This document shows positions 1-10,604 of a DNA stretch of 64,000 nucleotides, one piece after another. The first letter of the stretch is position 1. Each line of letters begins with the position of its first letter. Source of the DNA: Streptomyces marianii (GTDB lineage Bacteria; Actinomycetota; Actinomycetes; Streptomycetales; Streptomycetaceae); the NCBI RefSeq assembly GCF_005795905.1, contig NZ_VAWE01000001.1, positions 2,576,501 through 2,640,500 on the forward strand. The letters run 5' to 3'. A program made the position numbers and the translations under genes. The notes beneath the pieces are model-generated. The model did no database searches. It was not told where the DNA came from and was given only the letters and a program-made list of their open reading frames with translations.

Positions 1-1
1 A

Positions 2-361
2 GCCCAGGGCGTCCCGGCGGGCAAGCTGCTGCTGGGCATCGGCTTCTACGGCCGGGGCTGGACGGGTGTCACCCAGTCCGCGCCGGGCGGTTCGGCCACC
101 GGACCCGCACCCGGCACGTACGAGCAGGGCATCGAGGACTACAAGGTCCTCAGGAACAGCTGCCCCGCCAACGGCACCGTCGCCGGGACGGCGTACGCCC
201 ACTGCGGCTCCAACTGGTGGAGCTACGACACCCCGGCGACCATCGGCGGCAAGATGAGCTGGGCGAAGAACCAGAACCTGGGAGGCGCGTTCTTCTGGGA
301 GTTCAGCGGGGACACCGCGAACGGCGAGCTGGTGAGCGCGATCAGCGCCGCGCTGGGATAG
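2..361 (+). CDS. GH18 chitinase, C-terminal part (5' truncated by window)
   Basis: Open from the window edge to TAG at 359-361; 119 residues are visible. The segments LLLGIGFYGRGW, YDTPATI and GAFFWEFSGD match the last strands of the glycoside hydrolase family 18 barrel, where the Trp of the final FWE/W strand lines the chitin-binding cleft. The catalytic DxxDxDxE motif lies upstream of the window and is not seen. The product is probably a secreted chitinase; no C-terminal binding domain follows. A strong hairpin starts 13 bp after the stop. The family call is firm, but subfamily and substrate cannot be judged from this fragment. Confidence 0.85.
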   Translation, partial: AQGVPAGKLLLGIGFYGRGWTGVTQSAPGGSATGPAPGTYEQGIEDYKVLRNSCPANGTVAGTAYAHCGSNWWSYDTPATIGGKMSWAKNQNLGGAFFWEFSGDTANGELVSAISAALG

Positions 362-373
362 CCGCAACGCCCG

Positions 374-404
374 AGCGGGGGTGGTGCCCGGCACCACCCC
401 CGCT
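374..404. terminator. Bidirectional terminator hairpin after the chitinase gene
   Basis: A 14-bp perfect stem (374-387 with 391-404) and a 3-nt loop lie between the plus-strand chitinase stop and the minus-strand stop at 453. The position suits termination of both convergent genes. Confidence 0.75.
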
Positions 405-452
405 TCCGCACGGCGCGGGGCGTCGGCGGCTCACCCCGCGCCCGCCGTTGCC

Positions 453-1223
453 CTACACCGTCACCGGATAGGACAGCAGAAGGCTCACTGCCGCCAGCAG
501 AGCCGCCACGGTGAGCCCGAGCAGCACCCACCGGGCGCGCCCCGCCCGGGCCCGCCCGGCCACCGCGGCGAAGAACAGGACCAGGGCGAACAGCACGGCC
601 GTCAGGACGTAGTTGTCCGATCGCTGGTTCGCCTGCCGCGCCGTCGCCGACTTGCGTTCCGCCTGGCGGAGCAGGCGGTCGGCCGCCTCGTCGGCGGCGA
701 GCCGGTACTCCGGCATGGCGAAGGGAGTCGGTGGCGCCTCGGGGTTCGCCAGAGGACGGTTCACGAGCCAGGCGGACACGGCCGGCTTGAACTCCTTCCG
801 GAACCGTGTGAAGAGAAAACCGGAGACGCTGTTCGGGTCCGGTGTGTACACGCCCTCGGGGCGCCTCGACGGGTCGGCGACGATCTCCTCGTTGAGCGCG
901 GTGAGCCACTGGGTGAAGGAGATGACGTCGATGGTCAGGAGCTGGCCCGCCTCGTTGGAACGGCGTGACGACTCGGTGCGCGCCGCGGACGCCTGCGCGT
1001 AGGAGTTCGCCTGCACACCACTCCATTTGGCGCTCTGGAACCCGGCCCATGCGGTACCGACCGCGGCCAGCGCGAGGATGACCGTCAGAACGAGCTCGAT
1101 CCGGTCCCGTCCGCGTCCCCCGTCCACCGGCTCGTCCCCGGCCCGGCCTCCCGTCCCGCCGCTTCCCCGGCCCGATCCGCCTTCGTCGGCGCCCTCCTCG
1201 GCACGCCCGTCCGCTGTGCTCAT
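453..1223 (-). CDS. Hypothetical membrane protein, 256 aa
   Basis: ATG start at 1223. After a Gly/Asp/Arg-rich acidic leader (about residues 1-40) there is one membrane segment (LVLTVILALAAVGTAWAG, about 45-62), a long soluble middle part, then two closely spaced C-terminal membrane segments (VLTAVLFALVLFFAAVAG and VLLGLTVAALLAAVSLLL). This gives a three-helix topology with a roughly 130-residue loop containing many Arg/Ala helical stretches. No enzymatic motif is visible. It is convergent with the chitinase gene and its upstream side faces the 66-bp repeat array. Function unknown. Confidence 0.75.
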   Translation of the reverse strand: MSTADGRAEEGADEGGSGRGSGGTGGRAGDEPVDGGRGRDRIELVLTVILALAAVGTAWAGFQSAKWSGVQANSYAQASAARTESSRRSNEAGQLLTIDVISFTQWLTALNEEIVADPSRRPEGVYTPDPNSVSGFLFTRFRKEFKPAVSAWLVNRPLANPEAPPTPFAMPEYRLAADEAADRLLRQAERKSATARQANQRSDNYVLTAVLFALVLFFAAVAGRARAGRARWVLLGLTVAALLAAVSLLLSYPVTV

Positions 1224-1408
1224 GGCGCGAGCCTATGTGTGCGGAGATCGGAAAACGGCCCGAACCGGACCGCAATCGTCCGGGCGGGGGTGCAACGGGC
1301 CGAGTATCACCCGGTTTCCGTAAGGACGGGAGATCGACCCCGGGGCCCGGGCCACCGCCACCACGTGCCGCGACGCACGCCGCCCCAACCAGCGACGCTC
1401 TCCGCTCA

Positions 1409-1750
1409 GGCCACGTTGACTCTCCCTCAGACTTCGTTCGGGGGCACCCCCCAACCAACGAGAAGGCTCTACCCAGGCAACATCGACCCTCCCCCAGACT
1501 CCGTCCAGGGGCACCCCCAACCAACGAGAAGGCTCTACCCAGGCAACATCGACCCTCCCCCAGACTCCGTCCAGGGGCACCCCCAACCAACGAGAAGGCT
1601 CTACCCAGGCAACATCGACCCTCCCCCAGACTCCGTCCAGGGGCACCCCCAACCAACGAGAAGGCTCTACCCAGGCAACATCGACCCTCCCCCAGACTCC
1701 GTCCAGGGGCACCCCCAACCAACGAGAAGGCTCTACCTAGGCAACATTGA
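1409..1750. repeat. Tandem array of 66-bp repeats, five near-identical copies plus a diverged partial copy
   Basis: Units beginning CCAACCAACGAG recur at 1451, 1517, 1583, 1649 and 1715, exactly 66 bp apart and nearly identical. A diverged partial unit (about 1409-1450) precedes them. Each unit contains the pair CTCCCCCAGACTCCG / GGGGCACCCCC, a palindromic intergenic element that I recognise as frequent in Streptomyces. Because 66 is a multiple of three, all frames stay open and give long artefactual ORFs on both strands. The array fills the gap between the 453-1223 gene and DUF2550 and supplies the last codons and stop of the latter. Confidence 0.9.
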
Positions 1751-2189
1751 CTCGTTGGCCCGGGGGTGCCGCTTCGAGCCAGGCGAGGAAGCCGGTCAGC
1801 GCGTCCTCGCTCATCGCCAGCTCGAGACGGGTGCCGTGGTGCAGACAGCCCAGGACGACCGCGTCCGACAGCAGCGCCAGTTCCTCCTCGCCCTCGGGCA
1901 GGCGCCGGGCGACCACCTCGATCGCCGAGCGCTCCAGGGCGCGTCGCGGACGGAGGGCGTAGGAGAAGACCCGGAACCACTCGACCCGGTCGCCGTTGTA
2001 ACGGGCCACGCCGTACACCCAGCCCTTGCCCGAGTGGTCGCCGTCCTCCGGGACGTTCCAGCGCAGGCTGCAGTCGAAGGTGCCGCCCGAACGCTGGATC
2101 AGTCTGCGGCGCAGACCGAAGACGAAGAGCCCGATCACCACCAGTGCGACGACCAGTCCGCTCACGAGCAGAGCGAGGAACATCTTCAC
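1737..2189 (-). CDS. DUF2550 family membrane-anchored protein
   Basis: 150 aa. One N-terminal membrane helix (LALLVSGLVVALVVIGLFVFG, shown in part: about residues 4-25) is followed by a soluble domain with RSGGTFDCSLRW, GWVYGVARY and WFRVFSYALRPR, typical of the actinobacterial DUF2550 proteins encoded just downstream of atpC. It lies 127 bp after atpC in the same orientation with a hairpin between. The last residues (RVNVA) and the TAG stop are encoded by the terminal copy of the 66-bp array, where ACCTAGG replaces the ACCCAGG of the other copies. The biochemical function of the family is not established. Confidence 0.85.
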   Translation of the reverse strand: MKMFLALLVSGLVVALVVIGLFVFGLRRRLIQRSGGTFDCSLRWNVPEDGDHSGKGWVYGVARYNGDRVEWFRVFSYALRPRRALERSAIEVVARRLPEGEEELALLSDAVVLGCLHHGTRLELAMSEDALTGFLAWLEAAPPGQRVNVA

Positions 2190-2245
2190 CGACCTCCTCG
2201 CTTCGTCCCGTAGCGGAATACGACCTGCACCTGCATCTGCATTGC

Positions 2246-2293
2246 CTCAGCCGCGACCTGGTCTGGAGAAGTCCAGTCCGGGCCGCGGCTGAG
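2246..2293 (-). terminator. Hairpin between atpC and the DUF2550 gene
   Basis: A 10-bp outer stem (2246-2255 with 2284-2293) encloses a second helix (CTGGA 2263-2267 with TCCAG 2272-2276). It lies just after the atpC stop on the minus strand and probably ends or attenuates the ATP synthase transcript. Confidence 0.6.
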
Positions 2294-2316
2294 AGTGGTT
2301 CATCGGCGGGGTGCGC

Positions 2317-2688
2317 TCAGCGCACCGCCACCGCGCGCAGCCGAACCTCGGCGCGCCGCTCGGCGGCGGCGTCGTCGTCGGCCTTGGCGCGCTCCAGCGC
2401 ACGCTCGGCGCGCTGGGCGTCGATCTCGTCCGCCAGCTCGGCGATCTCCGCCAGCAGCGACAGCTTGTTGTCGGCGAACGACATGAAACCGCCGTGCACT
2501 GCGGCGACGACCGTTCCCTCGTTCGTACGGATGGTCACCGGGCCCGACTCCAGCACACCGAGCAGCGGCTGGTGACCGGGCATGACGCCGATGTCGCCGG
2601 ACGTGGTGCGCGCGACGACCAGGTTGGCCTCGCCGGACCAGACCTGGCGGTCGGCGGCGACCAGCTCGACGTGCAGCTCAGCAGCCAA
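2317..2688 (-). CDS. atpC: ATP synthase epsilon subunit
   Basis: 123 aa. The subunit forms part of the central stalk of F1 and regulates ATP hydrolysis. The N-terminal beta-sandwich is recognised by HVELVAADRQVWSG, TTSGDIGVMPGHQPLLG and GGFMSFADN. The C-terminal part (from about residue 85) is a helical Ala/Glu/Arg-rich hairpin shortened relative to E. coli, as in other actinobacteria. It is the last gene of the atp operon, 186 bp after atpD, with a strong GC hairpin in that spacer. Confidence 0.97.
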   Translation of the reverse strand: MAAELHVELVAADRQVWSGEANLVVARTTSGDIGVMPGHQPLLGVLESGPVTIRTNEGTVVAAVHGGFMSFADNKLSLLAEIAELADEIDAQRAERALERAKADDDAAAERRAEVRLRAVAVR

Positions 2689-2831
2689 GGTTGGCTCCTC
2701 GGGTCACCACCCGGCGGTCATGCCGGGTGTTGGGTCATAAGTCTAATAGGGGCCCTGGCGCCGAAGCGCCCGGGGCCGTCCGGGGCCCGCCGCACGAGCG
2801 GCTGATTCAGGACCCCGGGAGGGCGTGAGAA

Positions 2832-2857
2832 GGGGGGCGGGACGGACCCCGCCCCCC
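2832..2857 (-). promoter_or_regulatory. GC-rich hairpin in the atpD-atpC spacer
   Basis: A perfect 10-bp stem (GGGGGGCGGG at 2832-2841 with its complement at 2848-2857) and 6-nt loop lies directly after the atpD stop on the coding strand, without a T-run. It may stabilise the upstream mRNA or partly attenuate transcription into atpC. Confidence 0.5.
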
Positions 2858-2874
2858 GTCATGAGTCACGGGAC

Positions 2875-5252
<2,378 letters not shown>

Positions 5253-5272
5253 GAGTCAGGTCCCTTCCGTCG

Positions 5273-6871
5273 TCACTTCGAGACGTTGACGGTCGCCGGG
5301 GCGTCCTCGCCGAGCAGCTTGCCGTCGGAGGTCTCGAACTGCTTCTTGAAGTCGGCGATCGCCTCGGCGAGCTTCTCCAGCAGGTCGTCGGACATCTTGC
5401 CGCCCTCGCGGATGGAGGTCATCAGCGTCGTGTGCTCGCGGTGCAGGAACTCGAGCAGCTCGGACTCGAAGCGGCGGATGTCCTCGACCGGGACGTCGTC
5501 CATCTTGCCGGTGGTGCCGGCCCAGATGGAGACGACCTGGTTCTCCGTCGGGTACGGGGCGTACTGCGGCTGCTTCAGCAGCTCGACCATGCGCTTACCG
5601 CGCTCCAGTGCGGCCTTCGAGGCGGCGTCCAGGTCGGAACCGAAGGCGGCGAACGCCTCCAGCTCGCGGTACTGGGCGAGGTCCACACGAAGACGTCCGG
5701 AGACCTGCTTCATGGCCTTGTGCTGAGCGGAGCCACCGACACGGGAGACCGAGATACCGACGTTCAGGGCCGGGCGCTGGCCGGCGTTGAACAGGTCGGA
5801 CTCCAGGAAGCACTGGCCGTCGGTGATGGAGATGACGTTGGTCGGGATGAACGCCGAGACGTCGTTGGCCTTGGTCTCGACGATCGGCAGACCGGTCATC
5901 GAGCCGGCGCCCATGTCGTCGGACAGCTTGGCGCAGCGCTCCAGCAGACGGGAGTGCAGGTAGAAGACGTCACCCGGGTAGGCCTCACGGCCCGGCGGGC
6001 GGCGCAGCAGCAGCGACACCGCGCGGTAGGCGTCGGCCTGCTTCGACAGGTCGTCGAAGACGATGAGGACGTGCTTGCCCTCGTACATCCAGTGCTGGCC
6101 GATGGCCGAACCGGTGTACGGCGCCAGGTACTTGAAGCCGGCCGGGTCGGAAGCCGGGGCGGCGACGATCGTCGTGTACTCGAGGGCACCGGCCTCCTCC
6201 AGCGCGCCGCGCACGGACGCGATGGTGGAGCCCTTCTGGCCGACGGCGACGTAGATGCAGCGGACCTGCTTCTTCGGGTCGCCGGAGCGCCAGTTGTCGC
6301 GCTGGTTGATGATCGTGTCGACGGCCAGGGCGGTCTTGCCGGTCTGGCGGTCGCCGATGATCAGCTGACGCTGACCGCGGCCGACCGGGGTCATCGCGTC
6401 GACGGCCTTGTAGCCCGTCTCCATGGGCTCGTGGACCGACTTGCGCTGCATGACCGTCGGGGCCTGCAGCTCGAGGGCGCGGCGGCCCGAGGTCTCGATC
6501 TCGCCGAGGCCGTCGATCGGGTTGCCGAGCGGGTCGACAACGCGGCCGAGGTAGCCCTCGCCGACGGCGACGGACAGGACCTCGCCGGTGCGCTGGACCG
6601 GCTGGCCCTCCTCGATGCCGCTGAACTCACCGAGGACGATGGCACCGATCTCGCGGTCCTCGAGGTTGAGGGCGAGGCCGAGGGTGCCGTCCTCGAACTT
6701 CAGCAGTTCGTTGGCCATCGTCGAGGGAAGACCCTCGACCTTCGCGATGCCGTCGCCGGCAAGGCTGACCGTACCGACCTCCTCGCGCGAGGCCGCGTCC
6801 GGCTTGTACGACTGGACAAAGTTCTCCAGCGCGTCCCGGATCTCCTCCGGCCGGATCGTGAGCTCCGCCAT
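5273..6871 (-). CDS. atpA: ATP synthase alpha subunit
   Basis: 532 aa from ATG at 6871 ([15 protein letters not shown]). The frame is open further upstream, but this start matches the family and has GGGAACCC/GGAG-like purines upstream. It is the non-catalytic nucleotide-binding F1 subunit with Walker [20 protein letters not shown] and the Arg-finger segment [11 protein letters not shown]. It follows atpH by 146 bp. Confidence 0.97.
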   Translation of the reverse strand: MAELTIRPEEIRDALENFVQSYKPDAASREEVGTVSLAGDGIAKVEGLPSTMANELLKFEDGTLGLALNLEDREIGAIVLGEFSGIEEGQPVQRTGEVLSVAVGEGYLGRVVDPLGNPIDGLGEIETSGRRALELQAPTVMQRKSVHEPMETGYKAVDAMTPVGRGQRQLIIGDRQTGKTALAVDTIINQRDNWRSGDPKKQVRCIYVAVGQKGSTIASVRGALEEAGALEYTTIVAAPASDPAGFKYLAPYTGSAIGQHWMYEGKHVLIVFDDLSKQADAYRAVSLLLRRPPGREAYPGDVFYLHSRLLERCAKLSDDMGAGSMTGLPIVETKANDVSAFIPTNVISITDGQCFLESDLFNAGQRPALNVGISVSRVGGSAQHKAMKQVSGRLRVDLAQYRELEAFAAFGSDLDAASKAALERGKRMVELLKQPQYAPYPTENQVVSIWAGTTGKMDDVPVEDIRRFESELLEFLHREHTTLMTSIREGGKMSDDLLEKLAEAIADFKKQFETSDGKLLGEDAPATVNVSK

Positions 6872-7017
6872 CTGGGTTCCCTGCTCTCCTTGTTGGGCCC
6901 GAAGTTTCTTTGGGGGTCTGGGGCTGTGTCCATGACGGCTCGCGCCGCGGGACCCCCAGGAATCCTCTGCGGCCCAACCGGGCCGCTCTAGCAATTCTGG
7001 TTTGACTTGGTGGCCGG

Positions 7018-7833
7018 TCAGCCCGCGAGGCGGCGCTGCGCCTCGGCGATGCGGTCCAGGACCGTCCCGTCGATCAGCTCGTCGCCGACCCGCACCGAGA
7101 TCCCGCCGAGGACCTCGGGGTCCACGTCCAGGTTCAGGTGCATCTCGCGGCCGTACACGTTCGCCAGCACGGCTCCGAGGCGCTGCTTCTGCCGGTCGGA
7201 CAGCGGTACCGCGGAGGTGACCACGGCGACCGTCCGGTTCCGGCGCTCGGCGGCGAGCTTGGACAGGGACTCGAGTCCCGCTTCCAGGCTACGTCCACGC
7301 GGAGCCGTGACGAGACGGGCCACGAGCCGCTCGGTGCCGACGTTGGCCTTGCCGCCGAGGAGGCTGCGGACCAGCTGCGACTTGGCGGCCGCCGTGGCGG
7401 TCCGGTCGGTCAGCGCGGCGCGCAGCTCCGGGTTGGAGGAGACGATCCGGCCGAACCGGAACAGTTCGTCCTCCACGTCGTCCAGGGCGCCGGCCTTCTG
7501 CGCGGCCGTGAGCTCGGCGGTGGCCGCCAGCTCCTCGATCACGTCCACCAGGTCGCGGGACCGCGACCAGCGGGAACGGACCATGCCGGAGACCAGGTCG
7601 ACGGACTCGCCGCCCACCTGACCGCTCAGCAGTCGCGCGGCCAGCTCGGCCTTGCCCTCACCGGGCTGCGCCGGGTCGGTCAGGACCCGACGCAGCGACA
7701 CCTCGCGGTCGAGCAGCGCGGTAACGGCGACCAGCTCCTCGGCGAGCTTCGCCGCGTCGACCGACGTGCTGTCGGTCAGCGCGTCGAGACGCTCGCGTGC
7801 GGCGGCCAGTGCCTCGCGGCTCGCTCCGTTCAT
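7018..7833 (-). CDS. atpH: ATP synthase delta subunit
   Basis: 271 aa, about 90 residues longer than the E. coli subunit, which is usual in Streptomyces. The C-terminal segment [21 protein letters not shown] is the OSCP/delta signature; the N-terminal half is a helical domain. It forms part of the peripheral stalk linking F1 to subunit b. The start overlaps the atpF stop by four bases (ATGA), indicating translational coupling. Confidence 0.95.
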   Translation of the reverse strand: MNGASREALAAARERLDALTDSTSVDAAKLAEELVAVTALLDREVSLRRVLTDPAQPGEGKAELAARLLSGQVGGESVDLVSGMVRSRWSRSRDLVDVIEELAATAELTAAQKAGALDDVEDELFRFGRIVSSNPELRAALTDRTATAAAKSQLVRSLLGGKANVGTERLVARLVTAPRGRSLEAGLESLSKLAAERRNRTVAVVTSAVPLSDRQKQRLGAVLANVYGREMHLNLDVDPEVLGGISVRVGDELIDGTVLDRIAEAQRRLAG

Positions 7834-8375
7834 CGGGCAGCCTCGGCCTTCTCCTCGAGCTCGTCGAGGAAGCGGTCGATGACGCGGCTCTGGCGGGCGT
7901 GGTCCTCGAGGGACTCACCGACCAGCTTGCCGGCCAGGTCGGTGGCGAGCTTGCCCACGTCCTGGCGCAGCGCGGACGCCGCGGCCTTGCGGTCGGCCTC
8001 GATCTGGGCGTGACCGGCGGCGACGATCTCCTCACGCTGCCGCTGGCCTTCCGCGCGCATCTCGGCGATGATCGCGGCGCCCTGCTCTGTGGCCTCCTGG
8101 CGCAGACGCGCGGCCTCGTGACGGGCCTCGGCGAGCTGAGCGCGGTACTGCTCGAGCACGCTCTGCGCCTCGACCTGGGCCGCCTCGGCCTTCTCCATGC
8201 CGCCTTCGATGGCCTCGCGGCGCTCTTCCAGAACCCTGTTGATGTTCGGGAGGAGCTTCTTGGCGAGGAAGAAGAAGACGATGGCGAAGGCGATCGTGCC
8301 GACGAGCAGCTCGGGGCCCGGGGGAAGGAGCGGGTTCTGCGCTCCCTCCGCCGCCAGCTGAAGGTTGGCGATCAC
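7830..8375 (-). CDS. atpF: ATP synthase b subunit
   Basis: 181 aa. One membrane helix (ELLVGTIAFAIVFFFLAKKL, about residues 22-41) is followed by a long charged Ala/Glu/Arg coiled coil typical of the peripheral stalk. It overlaps atpH by four bases and lies 41 bp after atpE. Confidence 0.96.
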   Translation of the reverse strand: MIANLQLAAEGAQNPLLPPGPELLVGTIAFAIVFFFLAKKLLPNINRVLEERREAIEGGMEKAEAAQVEAQSVLEQYRAQLAEARHEAARLRQEATEQGAAIIAEMRAEGQRQREEIVAAGHAQIEADRKAAASALRQDVGKLATDLAGKLVGESLEDHARQSRVIDRFLDELEEKAEAAR

Positions 8376-8416
8376 ATCAGTGCCTTTCGTCGATAAGTGG
8401 TCGGTGAGGGGCTAGA

Positions 8417-8668
<252 letters not shown>

Positions 8669-8732
8669 TCATTTACGGACCGGTGGGGGTTGGCCACCGG
8701 ACGTTCGGGGGGTGGTGCGGGCGAGGTGCGAC

Positions 8733-9551
8733 TCAGTGGTGCTCGGCGAGAGCGCCCTGAATGTAGGAGCAGGCCAGCAGGACGAAGACGTATGCCTGGA
8801 CGGCCTGGACGAAGAGCTCGAAGACGATCATGCCCATCGTCATCACGAAGGAGACGCCTGCGGCCGGGATCAGCCAGCTGTTCAGGAGGTACCAGGAGGC
8901 GACGGTGAACATCACCAGCATCAGGTGACCGGCGAACATGTTGGCGAAGAGCCGGACCGCGTGGGTGAACGGGCGGACGAGAAGGTTCGAGAAGAACTCG
9001 ATGAACGACACGAGCCACTTGATCGGGCCGAGAGACGGGTCGTAACCGGTGATGTTCTTCCAGCCGCCGACGAAACCGTGGCGCTTGAAGGTCAGCGACA
9101 CCCAGATCACGTAGACGATGAGCGCCAGGACCATCGGGTAGGCGATGATCGACGCCACCGGGAACTGGGCCAGCGGGACCACGGACCAGATGTTCATGAT
9201 CCACGCGAAGAAGAAGATCGAGACCATCAGCGGGACGTACTTCTCGCCCTCGCGCTTCCCGATGGTCTCGTAGACGATCCCGCGGCGCACGAAGTCGTAG
9301 CCGGCCTCGCCGATCATCTGCAGCTTGCCCGGGACGACCTTCGCCCTGCCGAACGCCGCGTAGAAGAAGCCGACGACGACGAGCGTGGTGATCAGCGCGA
9401 GCAGCATCACCTTGTTGAACTCGAAGCCGCCGACGGTGGCAATCGGCTTGAAGAGGAAGGAGTGCAGGCCCGGTGCCGGAAAGCCACAGCCGTTGTCGGC
9501 CATGATGCGGCAGCTCCAGTCAAAGGCGAGCGTGGTCTGTTCAGCACTCAC
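8733..9551 (-). CDS. atpB: ATP synthase a subunit
   Basis: 272 aa from GTG at 9551 (VSAEQTTLAFD), which has GAAGGAG 6-7 bases upstream; a longer in-frame start at 9587 lacks such a site. It is the multi-helix stator of Fo; the essential Arg is in FANMFAGHLMLVMF / HAVRLFANM, facing the c-ring. It forms the proton half-channels with AtpE. Confidence 0.95.
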   Translation of the reverse strand: MSAEQTTLAFDWSCRIMADNGCGFPAPGLHSFLFKPIATVGGFEFNKVMLLALITTLVVVGFFYAAFGRAKVVPGKLQMIGEAGYDFVRRGIVYETIGKREGEKYVPLMVSIFFFAWIMNIWSVVPLAQFPVASIIAYPMVLALIVYVIWVSLTFKRHGFVGGWKNITGYDPSLGPIKWLVSFIEFFSNLLVRPFTHAVRLFANMFAGHLMLVMFTVASWYLLNSWLIPAAGVSFVMTMGMIVFELFVQAVQAYVFVLLACSYIQGALAEHH

Positions 9552-9777
9552 CGCGGGCTCCTTCGGCGTGACGCATGGGTTCGGCAACCTCGTTGTGTCG
9601 GCGCGGCGCGCAGCCGCGAGTCGGCACCGGACTGGTGTTTCGGATGTGGGGGCGGCGGTCAGGCATCGAGGCCTCGCGATCGAGCAGGCGTCAGCTCAGA
9701 TGCCCGCGCCCGCAGTGCCGCAGTTGGCACCGGACGATAGCAGTTTCTCGAACGCGCACTTATCCCGGCCCTACCCG

Positions 9778-10215
9778 TCACGTCGACGGCCCCGTCTTCT
9801 CGCCCTTGCGGGGATCCGACGGCTCCGGTTCGACGTAGAGGATCTTGGCCTTCATGTGGGCACGGGCCTGCGCGGCCACCCAGACGAGCGTCGACGCGAC
9901 GATGGAGGCCGCGAACGTCCTGGGGTTGAACAGCGTGGTGTCCTTGAAGGCGGCGACGAAGATGAACAACACGAGCAACTGGGTCGTGTAGAGCATCAGG
10001 CCCATCGCCTGGAACAGCTGCGGGAGGTGCTTCGCCGTCCTCTGCAGGACGACGATCCCGATCCCCATGAAGACGATGACCACCAGGGTGCCGACGACCG
10101 CGCCGAGGGCCCCCTTGCCGCCGGCGAGCACACCGCTGACGATCGCGGCGATCACGCCGACGGCAGCGGTGGGCACGACGGTCTGCAGGAGAGTCCGGAC
10201 GTCGTTGGACGGCAT
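9778..10215 (-). CDS. atpI: AtpI-like membrane protein at the head of the atp operon
   Basis: 145 aa from ATG at 10215 (MPSNDVRTLLQ); the frame extends upstream but this start matches homologues. Four hydrophobic helices are visible (AAVGVIAAIVSGVLAGG, ALGAVVGTLVVIVFMGIGIVV, MGLMLYTTQLLVLFIFVAAF, FAASIVASTLVWVAAQAR). AtpI proteins are thought to help c-ring assembly or ion handling in other bacteria. The gene is first in the operon, 226 bp before atpB. Confidence 0.85.
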   Translation of the reverse strand: MPSNDVRTLLQTVVPTAAVGVIAAIVSGVLAGGKGALGAVVGTLVVIVFMGIGIVVLQRTAKHLPQLFQAMGLMLYTTQLLVLFIFVAAFKDTTLFNPRTFAASIVASTLVWVAAQARAHMKAKILYVEPEPSDPRKGEKTGPST

Positions 10216-10604
10216 GGCGGCGGCTCCGCGGGGTGGTGGGGGCACTGGTGTCGTCAAGGACGAGCGTAGATCCGGTCCGAGGTGGGTCTCGGGCACCGAG
10301 GAGACCGTCGCACTGCGGTCTCCCGGCTCTGTCTCCGGTTCTCGTGAACCGTATCACAAACTATTTGAATAGGTCTTTACCCGCTGGTGTGCCAACTCTC
10401 ACACATGAGAGTGAGGCCGCGCGTGTGTGCATGACGGTGGACCACTTTGTCTGGTAATGGCCTTGATTGCTCCTGCCCATCGGCATCCCGCGGGGCGCAA
10501 GGACCGAGGGCCCCGCAGCCGCAAGGAAGGGCCGCCCGGGTGCGCCACCGGCGCACCCCGTTCATCACATTGTGTGGCCGATCGCACCACGCGTCTGTTG
10601 ACGG
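10216..10604. other. Intergenic region upstream of atpI (probable atp operon promoter region)
   Basis: 389 bp without a convincing gene. The AT-richer stretch around 10340-10400 stands out from the surroundings and is the likely site of the atp operon promoter on the minus strand. The distal part holds the terminator of the upstream transferase gene. I could not assign a -10/-35 pair with confidence. Confidence 0.4.
10538..10558 (-). terminator. Hairpin after the polyprenyl-phosphate transferase gene
   Basis: A perfect 9-bp stem (GGGTGCGCC 10538-10546 with GGCGCACCC 10550-10558) and 3-nt loop lies 47 bp beyond the stop of the minus-strand gene at 10605. Confidence 0.6.

Noticed and set aside
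1451..1746. CRISPR array
   Set aside because: Units are contiguous and identical over the full 66 bp, with no variable spacers; no cas genes.
223..1980. A 585-residue minus-strand open frame and several plus-strand frames across the 66-bp array
   Set aside because: They exist only because the 66-bp repeat is a multiple of three; composition is repeat-derived and they overlap two real genes.
10377..10568. 63-residue minus-strand open frame upstream of atpI
   Set aside because: Cys/Arg-rich composition, overlaps the terminator of the upstream gene, no ribosome site; treated as promoter region.
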